Shown piece by piece: positions 19,917-29,168 of a DNA stretch of 64,000 bases (the first letter of the stretch is position 1; the number at the start of each line of letters is the position of its first letter). The notes beneath the pieces are model-generated. The model worked only from the letters and a program-made list of their open reading frames with translations, had not been told where the DNA came from and made no database searches. The stretch covers positions 39,323 to 103,322 of the forward strand of contig CALBKH010000002.1 of the NCBI GenBank assembly GCA_937892955.1. Direction: 5' to 3'. Made by a program: the position numbers and the translations under genes. The stretch comes from an uncultured Alphaproteobacteria bacterium. GTDB lineage: Bacteria > Pseudomonadota > Alphaproteobacteria > Rhizobiales > Ancalomicrobiaceae.

Positions 19917-21143
19917 TCAGGCGCCCATGCGGTTCTTGCGGCGGCCGAGGGTCCTGAGGCGCAGGGCGTTGAGCTTGATGAAGCCGGCGGCGTCGCGGTG
20001 GTCGTAGGCGACCTTGCCTTCCTCGAAGGTGACCAGCTCCTGATCGTAGAGCGACCAGGGCGAGCGGCGGCCGGTGACGCGGACGTTGCCCTTGTAGAGT
20101 TCCAGTCGGACCTCGCCGGTGACCGCTTCCTGGCTGCGGTCGATCAGCGCCTGGAGCATCTCGCGCTCGGGCGAGAACCAGAAGCCGTTGTAGATCAGCT
20201 CGGCGTAGCGCGGCATGATCTCGTCCTTGAGATGGGCGGCGCCGCGGTCGAGGGTGATGGACTCGATGCCGCGATGGGCGGCGAGCAGGATGGTGCCGCC
20301 GGGGGTCTCGTAGACGCCGCGCGACTTCATGCCGACGAAGCGGTTCTCGACCAGATCGAGGCGGCCGATGCCGTTGTCGCGGCCGAGTTCGTTGAGCTTG
20401 GTGAGCAGGGTCGCGGGGCTCATCTCGACGCCGTCGATCGCCACCGCGTCGCCCTTTTCGAAGCGGACGACGATCTCGGTCGCCACGTCCGGGGCGTCCT
20501 TCGGCGAGATGGTGCGCATGTGGACGTATTCGGGCGGCTCGACCCACGGATCCTCGAGCACCTTACCCTCGGAGGAGGAGTGCAGCAGGTTGGCGTCGAC
20601 CGAGAAGGGGGCCTCGCCGCGCTTGTCCTTGGCGATCTGGATCTGGTGCTTCTCGGCGAAGTCGATCAGCGCCTCGCGCGACTTGAAGTCCCATTCGCGC
20701 CAGGGGGCGATGATCTTGATGTCGGGCTCGAGCGCGTAGTAGCCGAGTTCGAAGCGGACCTGATCGTTGCCCTTGCCGGTGGCGCCGTGGCAGACGGCGT
20801 CGGCGCCGACTTGCCGAGCGATCTCGATCTGGCGCTTGGCGATCAGCGGCCGGGCGATCGAGGTGCCGAGCAGATAGTCGCCCTCGTACTGGGCGTTGGC
20901 CCGGAACATCGGGAAGACGAAGTCGCGGACGAACTCCTCGCGCAGATCGTCGATGAAGATCTCCTCGATGCCGAGCATCTCGGCCTTCTTGCGCGCCGGC
21001 TCCAGCTCCTCGCCTTGGCCGAGGTCGGCGGTGAAGGTCACCACCTCGCAGCCGTAGGTGACCTGCAGCCACTTGAGGATGATCGAGGTGTCGAGGCCGC
21101 CGGAATAGGCCAGCACCACCTTCTTGACGTCGTTCGCGGCCAT
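19917..21143 (-). CDS. argG: Argininosuccinate synthase
   Basis: A 408-residue enzyme joining citrulline and aspartate with ATP, the penultimate step of arginine synthesis. The PP-motif VVLAYSGGLDTSIIL is at residues 9-23. GATGKGNDQVRFE, the citrulline/aspartate contacts around APWREWDF, and SVDANLLHSSSEGKVLEDP are all typical. MAANDVKKVVLAYSGG is the normal start; an in-frame extension of 26 residues upstream is not family-like. The C-terminal tail is basic (RKNRMGA). It is divergent from a small membrane-protein gene. Confidence 0.97.
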   Translation of the reverse strand: MAANDVKKVVLAYSGGLDTSIILKWLQVTYGCEVVTFTADLGQGEELEPARKKAEMLGIEEIFIDDLREEFVRDFVFPMFRANAQYEGDYLLGTSIARPLIAKRQIEIARQVGADAVCHGATGKGNDQVRFELGYYALEPDIKIIAPWREWDFKSREALIDFAEKHQIQIAKDKRGEAPFSVDANLLHSSSEGKVLEDPWVEPPEYVHMRTISPKDAPDVATEIVVRFEKGDAVAIDGVEMSPATLLTKLNELGRDNGIGRLDLVENRFVGMKSRGVYETPGGTILLAAHRGIESITLDRGAAHLKDEIMPRYAELIYNGFWFSPEREMLQALIDRSQEAVTGEVRLELYKGNVRVTGRRSPWSLYDQELVTFEEGKVAYDHRDAAGFIKLNALRLRTLGRRKNRMGA

Positions 21144-21210
21144 CTCGAGGTCTCCGAGGCATCGCGTGGAGGGAAGGGCGGAAATCGGCCGGCACTCTAG
21201 CCATAACGTC

Positions 21211-21235
21211 GCGCCGCGCAAGGGTGACGCGGCGC
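21211..21235. other. GC-rich hairpin in the argG divergent promoter region
   Basis: GCGCCGCG at 21211-21218 pairs perfectly with 21228-21235 across a nine-base loop, within the 204 bases between the divergent argG and small-membrane-protein genes. It could be an operator or a leader structure for argG. No ArgR-type box was recognised and no T-tract follows in either direction. Confidence 0.4.
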
Positions 21236-21347
21236 ATCCGGCATGTCACGAAGCGGCGAAAGAAAGGTGGCAGGCCTATATTTCTACGACCGGAGGTCGC
21301 GTACACTCGGTCGTGCGCGACGATCGCGGCAGAGGGAGGGTTCCGCC

Positions 21348-21707
21348 ATGCTGGAAAGGATCGAGTATCGGCTGCTCGACAAGCTCTCGACGCACCTCGA
21401 ACACGACAAGGATCTGGCCGAGGAACTGCGGGTCGATCCGCAGGCGGCGATCCGCAAGGCCGTGGCCCGAACCAAGAAGGAGAACCCGCCGGTTCCTCCC
21501 AACGAGGACAAGATCACCTACCGGACGGCGGTGGTGGTGGTGTTGTCGGCGGTGATCCTGATCGTCGTCGGGGTGGTCGGCTACAAGTGGTTCGCCATTC
21601 CCGGTGCCGAAGACCTGAAGGTGCCCGAGTTCCTCGTCGCCATCGGCTCGACGGCGCTGGGCGCGCTCGCCGGTCTCCTGGTGCCGGGCGGCAAGATCGA
21701 GAAGTGA
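21348..21707 (+). CDS. Hypothetical membrane protein
   Basis: A 119-residue protein I do not recognise. The N-terminal 55 residues are charged and helical (RIEYRLLDKLSTHLEHDKDL), followed by a KKENPPVPPNED linker. A strong membrane helix follows (about 61-82, TAVVVVLSAVILIVVGVVGY) and then a second, weaker hydrophobic segment (about 95-113). A GGGAGGG ribosome-binding site lies seven bases before the ATG at 21348, so it is very likely translated. It is followed by ispG after 81 bases, but no functional link is evident. Confidence 0.75.
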   Translation: MLERIEYRLLDKLSTHLEHDKDLAEELRVDPQAAIRKAVARTKKENPPVPPNEDKITYRTAVVVVLSAVILIVVGVVGYKWFAIPGAEDLKVPEFLVAIGSTALGALAGLLVPGGKIEK

Positions 21708-21788
21708 GCGCCGCGGCGGCCGTCCCGTCTTGACGGCGTCACGAATAAGGCGACATTCCCGGGCGTCGCAGACCGCCCGGAGTGATCC

Positions 21789-23030
21789 ATGTACCCGCTC
21801 GCCACGCCGCTCGCCCGTCGCTCGTCCATCGCCGTCGACGTCGGCGGGGTGAAGATCGGCGGCGGGGCGCCGATCGTCGTGCAGTCGATGACCAACACCG
21901 ACACCGCCGACGTCTTCGCCACTGCCGAGCAGGTCAAGGCGCTGGCGCGGGCCGGCTCCGAACTCGTCCGCATCACCGTCGATCGCGACGAGGCGGCCGC
22001 CGCGGTGCCGAAGATCCGCGACCGGCTCGACGCCTGGGGCATCTCCGTGCCGCTGATCGGCGACTTCCACTACATCGGCCACAAGCTCCTCGCCGATCAC
22101 CCGGCCTGCGCCGCGGCGCTGGCGAAATACCGCATCAACCCGGGCAACGTCGGCTTCAAGGACAAGCGCGACCGCCAGTTCGCGGCGATCGTCGAGACGG
22201 CGATCCGGTACGACAAGCCGGTGCGCATCGGCGTCAACTGGGGCTCGCTCGATCAGGAGCTGCTGACCCGGCTGATGGACGAGAACACGGCGAAAGGCGC
22301 GCCGCTGACGGCGCGCGAGGTGATGCACGAGGCGATGGTGCAGTCGGCGGTGCTCTCCGCCGAACTGGCCGAGGAGATCGGCCTTTCGCGGGACAAGATC
22401 GTCGTCTCGGCCAAGGTCAGCCAGATCCAGGATCTGGTGAAGGTGAGTTGCGAGATCGCGGCGCGCTCGCCTTATGCCCTGCATCTCGGGTTGACCGAGG
22501 CGGGGATGGGCTCGAAGGGGCTCGTCGCCTCGTCGGCCGCGCTCGGCATTCTGTTGCAGCAGGGGATCGGCGACACGATCCGCTATTCGCTCACCCCGGA
22601 GCCCGGCGGTGACCGGACGAAAGAGGTGATCGCGGCGCAGGAACTCCTCCAGACGATGGGGCTCAGGACCTTCGCGCCGATCGTCGCGGCCTGTCCCGGC
22701 TGCGGGCGGACGACCTCGACGGTGTTCCAGGAGCTCGCCCACGACATCCAGACCCACATCCGCGAGTCGATGCCTGAATGGCGCGGGAAATACCCCGGCG
22801 TCGAGGCGCTCGAGGTGGCGGTGATGGGCTGCATCGTCAACGGCCCCGGCGAATCGAAACACGCCGACATCGGCATCTCGCTCCCCGGCACCGGTGAAGC
22901 CCCCTCCGCCCCGGTCTTCGTCGACGGCAAGAAGGTCGCGACGCTGAAGGGCGCGGGGATCGCCGAGGAGTTCAAGGCGATGGTGGGGCGGTACATCGAG
23001 GAGAGGTGGGGGCGGGGGCCCGCCTCCTGA
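21789..23030 (+). CDS. ispG: 4-hydroxy-3-methylbut-2-en-1-yl diphosphate synthase
   Basis: A 413-residue GcpE/IspG enzyme of the non-mevalonate isoprenoid pathway, which reductively converts MEcPP to HMBPP with a [4Fe-4S] cluster. The TIM-barrel part includes IVVQSMTNTDTADV, LVRITVDRDEAAAAVP and YRINPGNVGFKDK. The cluster ligands are Cys residues in AACPGCGRTTSTVFQ and MGCIVNGPGESKHADIG. Length and both ends are normal for proteobacterial IspG. It converges on the DUF1223 gene, 12 bases away. Confidence 0.96.
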   Translation: MYPLATPLARRSSIAVDVGGVKIGGGAPIVVQSMTNTDTADVFATAEQVKALARAGSELVRITVDRDEAAAAVPKIRDRLDAWGISVPLIGDFHYIGHKLLADHPACAAALAKYRINPGNVGFKDKRDRQFAAIVETAIRYDKPVRIGVNWGSLDQELLTRLMDENTAKGAPLTAREVMHEAMVQSAVLSAELAEEIGLSRDKIVVSAKVSQIQDLVKVSCEIAARSPYALHLGLTEAGMGSKGLVASSAALGILLQQGIGDTIRYSLTPEPGGDRTKEVIAAQELLQTMGLRTFAPIVAACPGCGRTTSTVFQELAHDIQTHIRESMPEWRGKYPGVEALEVAVMGCIVNGPGESKHADIGISLPGTGEAPSAPVFVDGKKVATLKGAGIAEEFKAMVGRYIEERWGRGPAS

Positions 23031-23042
23031 GCCGGGCTTCGC

Positions 23043-23735
23043 TCATTCGGCCGCCGCACCGAGGATCGGGCCGCCATTCACCGCCTGGACCAGGACGGCG
23101 GTCTTCAGCCTGTCGACCGGCGTGATCGGAAAGGCGGTCTTCGCGCCGGTCCAGCCGCCGAGGCGTACGAGATCGCGGACGACATGGCCGTGCGGAAGTT
23201 TGCGGCCGGCATTTTCGCCGCGAGCGACGGAGACCTCGAGTACGCCGGGCTGGTAGCGCACCAGCCACACGTCGGCGCCGCCGGCGGGCGCCGCACCGGC
23301 GTCTATCGAGACACGGTCACGGGAGAGGTCGACCGCCACGCTGGAGGGTTCGCCGGCAGCGGCGATGAGGGACTCGATTTCACCACGGCGCATGCCGACA
23401 GCGCTCACCCGACCGTCGACGACGATCTGCGGGGTGAACGGGCCACTCTCGCCGAGAGCCGGCTCGTACGCGTATTGGCGCGCTGTGAACTCGGGCTTGC
23501 CGAAGATGTCCTTCCAACCGAGTCGATCCCAGTACGTGACGGCGAAACTCAGGGCGAGGACGTTCTGGCGGTCCATGATGCCGATGAAATTGGCGTTGGC
23601 CGGCGGACAGGAGTTGCAGCCTTGGCTGGTGAAGAGTTCGACGACGACCGGTCGCGAACCGGCGGTCGCCGTCACTGCAGTGGCGAGCTCGACGGCAGTG
23701 AGAACGGTGACGGCGATGGTGGTTCGAATCGACAT
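23043..23735 (-). CDS. DUF1223 family secreted thioredoxin-like protein
   Basis: A 230-residue protein of the DUF1223 family. A signal peptide is visible (TTIAVTVLTAVELATAVTATAG), then VVVELFTSQGCNSCPPANAN, which carries a CxxC motif in the place of a thioredoxin active site. It continues with the family-typical VTYWDRLGWKDIFGKPEFT and TPQIVVDGR. The fold is thioredoxin-like, but no reaction has been established. A periplasmic redox or metal-related role is plausible from the CxxC only. The ATG at 23735 gives the signal peptide; a longer Arg-rich extension upstream is rejected. Confidence 0.85.
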   Translation of the reverse strand: MSIRTTIAVTVLTAVELATAVTATAGSRPVVVELFTSQGCNSCPPANANFIGIMDRQNVLALSFAVTYWDRLGWKDIFGKPEFTARQYAYEPALGESGPFTPQIVVDGRVSAVGMRRGEIESLIAAAGEPSSVAVDLSRDRVSIDAGAAPAGGADVWLVRYQPGVLEVSVARGENAGRKLPHGHVVRDLVRLGGWTGAKTAFPITPVDRLKTAVLVQAVNGGPILGAAAE

Positions 23736-23844
23736 GGGACGCTCCCGTGACGCGACGGATCGGCGCTTGGCGCCTCGATTCCGTCTTCGTCGGGTCGGAA
23801 GCGATGTTACCTTCATCACGCGGGATTGATCGGCGTAGGCCTCC

Positions 23845-24315
23845 TCACCCCCGCTCGTCGTGGGTCGCCATCACATCCCGGATCCGCCCGATCTCCGGCG
23901 CCAGGGATGCCAAGCGCTCGGCGATGCGGTCGCGCAGAGTGACGGCGATCTCGGGGTATTCCCCGAGCATGCGGCGGAAGAGGGAGCGGCGGACGGCGAG
24001 GACGCGGGCGCGGCCGACGGCCAGCGCCGTCGCCGGGCGTTTCGTCTCGACGATCAGCGCCAATTCGCCGATCAGCGCGCCGGGGCCGAGGCGGTCGAGG
24101 ATCTTGGGCGGGGTCTTCGTCTCGTCGACGAGATCGATGCGACCCTCGACCAGGACGAAGCCGCCTTCCGCCGAATCGCCGGCGGAGAACAGGAAGCGGC
24201 CGTCCTCGATCTCCCGGCTGTCGGCGGAAAAGGCGATGAGCTTCAACGGCTCCGCCGGAATCCCGTCGAAGAAGGGAACGCTCTTCAAGAGTTCGATGTC
24301 GCGTTCGAGAGTCAT
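23845..24315 (-). CDS. Cyclic nucleotide-binding domain protein
   Basis: A 156-residue protein that is essentially one cNMP-binding (CAP-ED) domain. LKSVPFFDGIPAEPLKLIA is the N-terminal helix pair, and RFLFSAGDSAEGGFVLVEGRIDLV the beta barrel. LGPGALIGELALIVETKRPATALA is the phosphate-binding cassette, with the Glu and Arg that contact the nucleotide. No DNA-binding domain follows, so it is a sensor or regulatory subunit rather than a CRP-type regulator. It lies 70 bases after the response regulator, probably in the same transcript. Confidence 0.88.
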   Translation of the reverse strand: MTLERDIELLKSVPFFDGIPAEPLKLIAFSADSREIEDGRFLFSAGDSAEGGFVLVEGRIDLVDETKTPPKILDRLGPGALIGELALIVETKRPATALAVGRARVLAVRRSLFRRMLGEYPEIAVTLRDRIAERLASLAPEIGRIRDVMATHDERG

Positions 24316-24385
24316 TCGACGGGCGTTCGCGGGTTGCGGCTTCGCTAGAGGGCTTCAGGCCTGCCGGCTCGGTGGGGCGGAGGGA

Positions 24386-25069
24386 TCAGGGAACCAGTTT
24401 GTAGCCGCCCGCCTCGGTGACGAGAAGCTCGGCGTTCGACGGATCGCGCTCGATCTTCTGGCGCAGGCGATAGATGTGGGTCTCGAGCGTGTGGGTGGTG
24501 ACGCCCGAATTGTAACCCCAGACCTCGTGGAGGAGCACCTCGCGCGTCACCGGCTTCTCGCCGGCGCGGTAGAGATACTTCAGGATCGCGGTCTCCTTCT
24601 CGGTCAGCCGCACCTTGGAGCCGCGCTCGTCGACCATCAGCTTGGTCGAGGGGCGGAAGGTGTAGCGGCCGATGGTGAAGACGGCGTCCTCGGTCTGCTC
24701 GTGCTGGCGCAGGTGGGCGCGGATGCGGGCGAGCAGCACGGCGAATTTGAACGGCTTGGTGACGTAGTCGTTGGCGCCGGCTTCCAGCCCGAGGATGGTG
24801 TCGGACTCGGTGTCGTGGCCGGTCAGCATGATGATCGGCGCCTTGAAGCCGCCTTTGCGCAACAGCTTCACCGCCTCGCGGCCGTCCATCTCGGGCAGGC
24901 CGACGTCCATGATCAGGAGGTCGATCGGGTCGGCGCGGGCGATGGCGATCGCCTTGGTGGCGCCGTCGGTCGCCTGGGTCTCGAATTCTTCGTAGAGCGA
25001 CAACTGCTCGACCAGCGCCTCGCGCAGATCGTCGTCGTCGTCGCAGATGAGAATCTTGCGGGCCGCCAT
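24386..25069 (-). CDS. OmpR/PhoB-family response regulator
   Basis: A 227-residue two-component response regulator. The receiver domain has the acidic cluster CDDDDDL at residues 9-15, phosphoacceptor Asp55 in LLIMDVGLPEMDG, Thr in IIMLTGHD and Lys in YVTKPFKF. The C-terminal winged helix includes KVRLTEKETAILKYLY and THTLETHIYRLRQKIE. No histidine kinase is encoded nearby, so it is an orphan in this window. The ATG at 25069 gives a standard start. I do not assign a symbol. Confidence 0.93.
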   Translation of the reverse strand: MAARKILICDDDDDLREALVEQLSLYEEFETQATDGATKAIAIARADPIDLLIMDVGLPEMDGREAVKLLRKGGFKAPIIMLTGHDTESDTILGLEAGANDYVTKPFKFAVLLARIRAHLRQHEQTEDAVFTIGRYTFRPSTKLMVDERGSKVRLTEKETAILKYLYRAGEKPVTREVLLHEVWGYNSGVTTHTLETHIYRLRQKIERDPSNAELLVTEAGGYKLVP

Positions 25070-25310
25070 GGGCATCCTCTCGTCGTCGCCCCCCGGGGTC
25101 GCGTCGACGCCGTCCGCGCCGGCCGAAGCCGCCGTCGGATACGCATCGTGCGGCCGCGAATCCCCCGATCCGCGCCCGCTCGCGACGACGCGCAAGAGAC
25201 CACCCTTCGCGTCTCCACGCAAGGCGAGGGTCGGAAGGGCTCTCGCGGGTTTGACCGGACCGGCGGGGCGGGCGATGGTGCGCGGCTCGTTCTCCTCGAT
25301 CGCCCGGTCC

Positions 25311-27524
25311 ATGTCGAACCGTTCCCGACTCTTCCCCGCCCTCGCTCTCCTCGCCCTGCTTCTGCCCTTCGCGTCCGCCCGCGCCCCCGCCGGGGAGCGG
25401 CCGGCCGCCGATCCCGCGGTCGAGGCGCGCGTCGCCGATCTCCTGTCGCGGATGAGCCTCGAGGAGAAGGTCGGGCAGATGTTCCTCGGCGGCTGGTCGC
25501 CGCAGTTCGACGACAAGGAGATCGTCGACGGGGCGATCGGCATCCTCTCCAACACCGACGAGGTGGCGAACGTCATCGCTGCCGATCGGCGGGCGCGGAG
25601 CGTGCGCCACGGCATTCCGCTCATCTTCTCGCGCGACATCATCCACGGCTATCGCACCCTCTTTCCGATGCCGCTCGGCATCGCCGCGACCTTCGACGAG
25701 GCGGCGATGGAGACCGCGGCGCTGCACACGGCGAAGGAGGGCTCGGCCCAGGGGCTCGATCTCAATCTCGGGCCGATGCTCGATCTGTCGCGCGACGCCC
25801 GCTGGGGGCGGGTGGTCGAGGGGCCGGGAGAGGATCCGTTCCTCGCCCGCCGCTTCGCCGCCGCCGCGGTCAGGGGACTGAAGGCCGGCGGCATGGCGGC
25901 GACGCTGAAGCACTTCGTCGGTTACGGCGCGGCCGAATCGGGACGCGACTACAATGCCGTCGATCTTTCCGAATCGCGCCTGCGCGATCTCTACCTGCCG
26001 CCGTTCAAGGCCGGTATCGACGCCGGGGCGCAGGTGGTGATGGCCGCCTTCAACACGCTGAACGGCGTGCCGGGCACCGCCAATCCGCACACGCTCACGG
26101 AGATCCTGCGCGGGGAATGGGGCTTCGACGGCATCGTCATGTCCGATTGGGACGCGGTGCGCGAGCTCGTCGCCCACGGGGTGGCGGCGGACGAGCGCAA
26201 GGCGGTCGAGAAGGCGGTGATGGCCGGCGTCGACGTCGACATGGCGAGCGGGCTCTACCGCGATCATCTGGTCGAGCTGGTGAAAACCGGTCGGGTGCCG
26301 ATGGCGCGGATCGACGAGGCGGTGTCGCGGGTGCTGCGGGTCAAGTTTCGCCTCGGGCTGTTCGAGCCGGCGGAGAAGCGGCGTTCGCTCGATCCGACGA
26401 CGGCCGCCGCGGCGCTCGCCCGGCCCGAGACGCGGGAGGCGGCGCGCGACGTGGCGCGGCGCTCCGTGGTGCTGCTGAAGAACGACGGGAACCTCCTGCC
26501 GCTGGTCGCACCGCCGAAGCGGATCGCGGTGATCGGCGCCATGGCGGCCGACGCCGGCGACCACATGGGCGCCTGGGGGGCCTTGGGCCGGCGGGAAGAA
26601 GTGCCGCTGTTCCTCGACGAGATGCGGACGCGGCTCGCGGCGAAGGGCGTGACGGTCGACTACGAGGCGGCCTGCGACGATGCCTGTCGCTCGACCGAGG
26701 GCTTCGCCGCGGCGGTGAAGACGGCGGCGACGGCCGATCTCGTCGTCGCGGTGCTCGGCGAACCGTGGTGGATGACGGCGGAATCGACCTCGCGCACCCG
26801 CCTCGGCCTGCCCAATCACCAACAGGCGCTGCTCGACCTGATGGCGGCGACCGGCAAGCCGGTCCTCCTCGTCGTCTTCGCCGGGCGGCCGATGGTGCTG
26901 CGCGACGTGGTGCCGAAGACGCGGGCGATCCTCTGGGCCTATTCGCCGGGGACGATGGGCGGAGCGGCGCTCACCGATCTGATCCTCGGCGAGGCGAATC
27001 CGTCTGGCCGGCTGCCGATGTCGATGCCGCGGGCGGTCGGGCAGGTACCGATTTCCTACGACCGGCTGCCGACCGGGCGGCCGTGGAAGCCGGGCGACGA
27101 ACTCGCCACCCGCTACGTCGACGAGGAGATCACACCGCTCTTTCCCTTCGGCTTCGGCCTCTCCTACACGAGCTTCACGATCTCGCCGCCGAAGCTGGCG
27201 CAGGGGACCGTCCGTCTCGGCGACACCGTCTCGGCGACGGTCACGGTGACCAACACCGGGACGCGGGCCGGCCGGGAGAGCGTCCAGCTCTACGTCCACG
27301 ACCTCCTCGCCTCGCGGTCGCGGCCGCGGCGCGAGTTGAAGGCCTTCGCCATGGTGGATCTGAAGCCGGGCGAGAGCCGCGAGGTGCGGCTCGAGGCGCC
27401 GGTGGCGGACCTCGGCTTCCATGACGATCACGGGCGCTACCGGGTCGAGCCGGGGCGCTTCGAGGTCTTCGTCGGGGCGGATTCCGACACCGAGAACCGG
27501 GCGGTGGTCACGGTGGTGGAGTGA
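25311..27524 (+). CDS. bglX: Glycoside hydrolase family 3 beta-glucosidase
   Basis: A 737-residue periplasmic GH3 enzyme of the BglX type, releasing terminal beta-D-glucose from oligosaccharides. The signal peptide is LFPALALLALLLPFASARA. The TIM barrel carries RDIIHGYRTLFPMPLGIAA, DARWGRVVEGPGEDP and TLKHFVGYGAAESGRDY. The nucleophile is about Asp279 in GIVMSDWDAV. The alpha/beta sandwich follows (SVVLLKNDGNLLPL), then the C-terminal fibronectin III-like domain with FPFGFGLSYTSF. The ATG at 25311 gives the clean signal peptide; an in-frame ATG at 25275 is possible. It is monocistronic and divergent from the response regulator. Confidence 0.92.
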   Translation: MSNRSRLFPALALLALLLPFASARAPAGERPAADPAVEARVADLLSRMSLEEKVGQMFLGGWSPQFDDKEIVDGAIGILSNTDEVANVIAADRRARSVRHGIPLIFSRDIIHGYRTLFPMPLGIAATFDEAAMETAALHTAKEGSAQGLDLNLGPMLDLSRDARWGRVVEGPGEDPFLARRFAAAAVRGLKAGGMAATLKHFVGYGAAESGRDYNAVDLSESRLRDLYLPPFKAGIDAGAQVVMAAFNTLNGVPGTANPHTLTEILRGEWGFDGIVMSDWDAVRELVAHGVAADERKAVEKAVMAGVDVDMASGLYRDHLVELVKTGRVPMARIDEAVSRVLRVKFRLGLFEPAEKRRSLDPTTAAAALARPETREAARDVARRSVVLLKNDGNLLPLVAPPKRIAVIGAMAADAGDHMGAWGALGRREEVPLFLDEMRTRLAAKGVTVDYEAACDDACRSTEGFAAAVKTAATADLVVAVLGEPWWMTAESTSRTRLGLPNHQQALLDLMAATGKPVLLVVFAGRPMVLRDVVPKTRAILWAYSPGTMGGAALTDLILGEANPSGRLPMSMPRAVGQVPISYDRLPTGRPWKPGDELATRYVDEEITPLFPFGFGLSYTSFTISPPKLAQGTVRLGDTVSATVTVTNTGTRAGRESVQLYVHDLLASRSRPRRELKAFAMVDLKPGESREVRLEAPVADLGFHDDHGRYRVEPGRFEVFVGADSDTENRAVVTVVE

Positions 27525-27545
27525 AGGCTCCCGGGCTTCGGGACG

Positions 27546-27675
27546 GTGCGCGATGCTTCGAGACGACGTCCTGCGGACGCCTCTTCAGCATGAGGCATTC
27601 AAGAAAAATTCTTTGAAAACAAACGCCTCATGGTGAGGAGAGCGGCAGGGCCGCTCGTCTCGAACCATCGCGCAC
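27546..27675. repeat. Inverted pair of REP-like elements (REPIN/BIME type)
   Basis: Two 51-base arms, 27546-27596 and 27625-27675, are inverted copies sharing their ends (GTGCGCGATG and CATGAGGC) and the core TTCGAGACGA. Each arm contains its own two small hairpins. The first hairpin has compensatory changes between arms: CGTCC/GGACG in one, GCGGC/GCCGC in the other. The 28-base spacer is AT-rich and self-complementary (TTCAAGAA..TTCTTTGAA). It fills the gap between the GH3 gene and the M20 peptidase gene, both of which end here, and may also stop transcription from both sides. Confidence 0.8.
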
Positions 27676-27725
27676 TCCGCTACCTCCGCAACGGAGGCGG
27701 CCGGGACCGGTACCGGCGCAACGCC

Positions 27726-29012
27726 TCACCCCTCGCCGACGTCCACCCCGAGGAGGCTCAGCGCCGTCGCCGCCATGATCTTCGCCGAGGCGACCATGTC
27801 GTCGACCGACACCCATTCGTCGGGCTGGTGGGCGAGGTCGAGTTCGCCGGGGCCGTAGGCGACGCAGGCGACGTGGGGGGCGAAGCGGGCGATGTGCTTC
27901 TGGTCGTAGGTGCCGGGCGAGGCGATGTGGGTCGCCGGGCGATCGAGCACCCGGTGGATCCAGTGGTCGAGGGTGGTGACCAGCGGCGCGTCCGCTTCGG
28001 TCATGGTCGGTTCGAAGCCCATCAGATCGAGAACCCGGTAGTCGAGACCGGCGGTGCGGGCCTTCATACGGTCGAGGAGTTCGATCACTTCCGAACGTAC
28101 CGCCTCGCGGTCCTCTTCGACCAGCCAGCGGCGATCGAGGACGAGGCGGCACGAGTCGGCGACCACCGGGGCGGGCAGGCCCTCGTCGATCGCTTCGGCG
28201 AGGCCGCCGTGGATCGAATTGAGATTGAGGGTGGCGTGACGGGCGCCGTCGGGGACGCAGGGCATGCGGGTGCGCCGGCTCGCCAGCTTCGGCATCAGCT
28301 CGGTCTCGACGAGCGCCAGGAAGTCGGCCATGCCGCGAATGGCGTTGACACCGAGGAAAGGCATCGAGCCGTGGCCGATGCGGCCGGTCACCTCGACCTC
28401 CGCCCACCACACGCCGCGATGGCCGAGGCAGACGCGGTCGACGTCGAGCGGTTCGGGGATGATGACGTGATCGACCCGGCCGGGGGCGAACCAGCCGTGG
28501 CGGGCGAGATGGGCGACGCCGCCGAAGCCGCCGGATTCCTCGTCGACGGTGCCGGAGATCTCCAGCGCACCGGGAAATTCGATGCCGGCGTCGAGGATCG
28601 CCTCGACGGCGACGATCGCCGCGGCGAGGCCGCCTTTCATGTCGGCGGTGCCGCGACCGTAGACGCGGCCGTCGCGGACCACGCCGGCGAAGGGGTCGAC
28701 GCTCCAGCCGTGACCGGCCTCGACCACGTCGATGTGGCCGTTGAAGTGGACGCAGGGGCCCGGCCGGGCGCCGTCGCGGCGGGCGACGACGTTGACGCGC
28801 GGGTGGGCGTCGCTGTCGCCGGGCGTGCCGTGGGCGCGGACGTAGTCGACCGTGAAGCCGCGGGCGGCGAGGCGGTCGCCGATGAAGCGGGCGCAAGGCT
28901 CGTAGGCCTCGCCGGGCGGATTGACGGTCGGGAAGCGGACGAGATCGCAGGTCAGCGCGGTGAGCTCGCCGCGTCGCGCCTCGATGGTGTCGAACAGCCG
29001 TTTCAGAAGCAT
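27726..29012 (-). CDS. M20-family deacylase (ArgE/DapE type)
   Basis: A 428-residue zinc peptidase-like amidohydrolase of the acetylornithine deacetylase/succinyl-diaminopimelate desuccinylase group. Metal ligands and catalytic acids are visible: His in HFNGHIDVVEAG, bridging Asp in GRGTADMKGGLAA, Glu-Glu in TVDEESGGFGG, Asp/Glu in IIPEPLDVDR and the final His in AHQPDEWVS. The dimerisation lid lies between (IGHGSMPFLGVNAI). It is somewhat longer than true ArgE or DapE, so the substrate may be another N-acyl amino acid. It is flanked by the REP pair and a TerB gene. Confidence 0.88.
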   Translation of the reverse strand: MLLKRLFDTIEARRGELTALTCDLVRFPTVNPPGEAYEPCARFIGDRLAARGFTVDYVRAHGTPGDSDAHPRVNVVARRDGARPGPCVHFNGHIDVVEAGHGWSVDPFAGVVRDGRVYGRGTADMKGGLAAAIVAVEAILDAGIEFPGALEISGTVDEESGGFGGVAHLARHGWFAPGRVDHVIIPEPLDVDRVCLGHRGVWWAEVEVTGRIGHGSMPFLGVNAIRGMADFLALVETELMPKLASRRTRMPCVPDGARHATLNLNSIHGGLAEAIDEGLPAPVVADSCRLVLDRRWLVEEDREAVRSEVIELLDRMKARTAGLDYRVLDLMGFEPTMTEADAPLVTTLDHWIHRVLDRPATHIASPGTYDQKHIARFAPHVACVAYGPGELDLAHQPDEWVSVDDMVASAKIMAATALSLLGVDVGEG

Positions 29013-29168
29013 CCGGCCGTCTCCTCTCGCCGCGATCCACGACTATAGGGCGTCGGTTCGCCGCCGCAACGAGGGGCGCGGCGGAGCGTCGGATGGCGAA
29101 GGGGCCTTCCATCTGCGATAGTCGGGGTGAAAATCGCCTCGACAGCCGCCGGGAGACCCGCAACAGGC

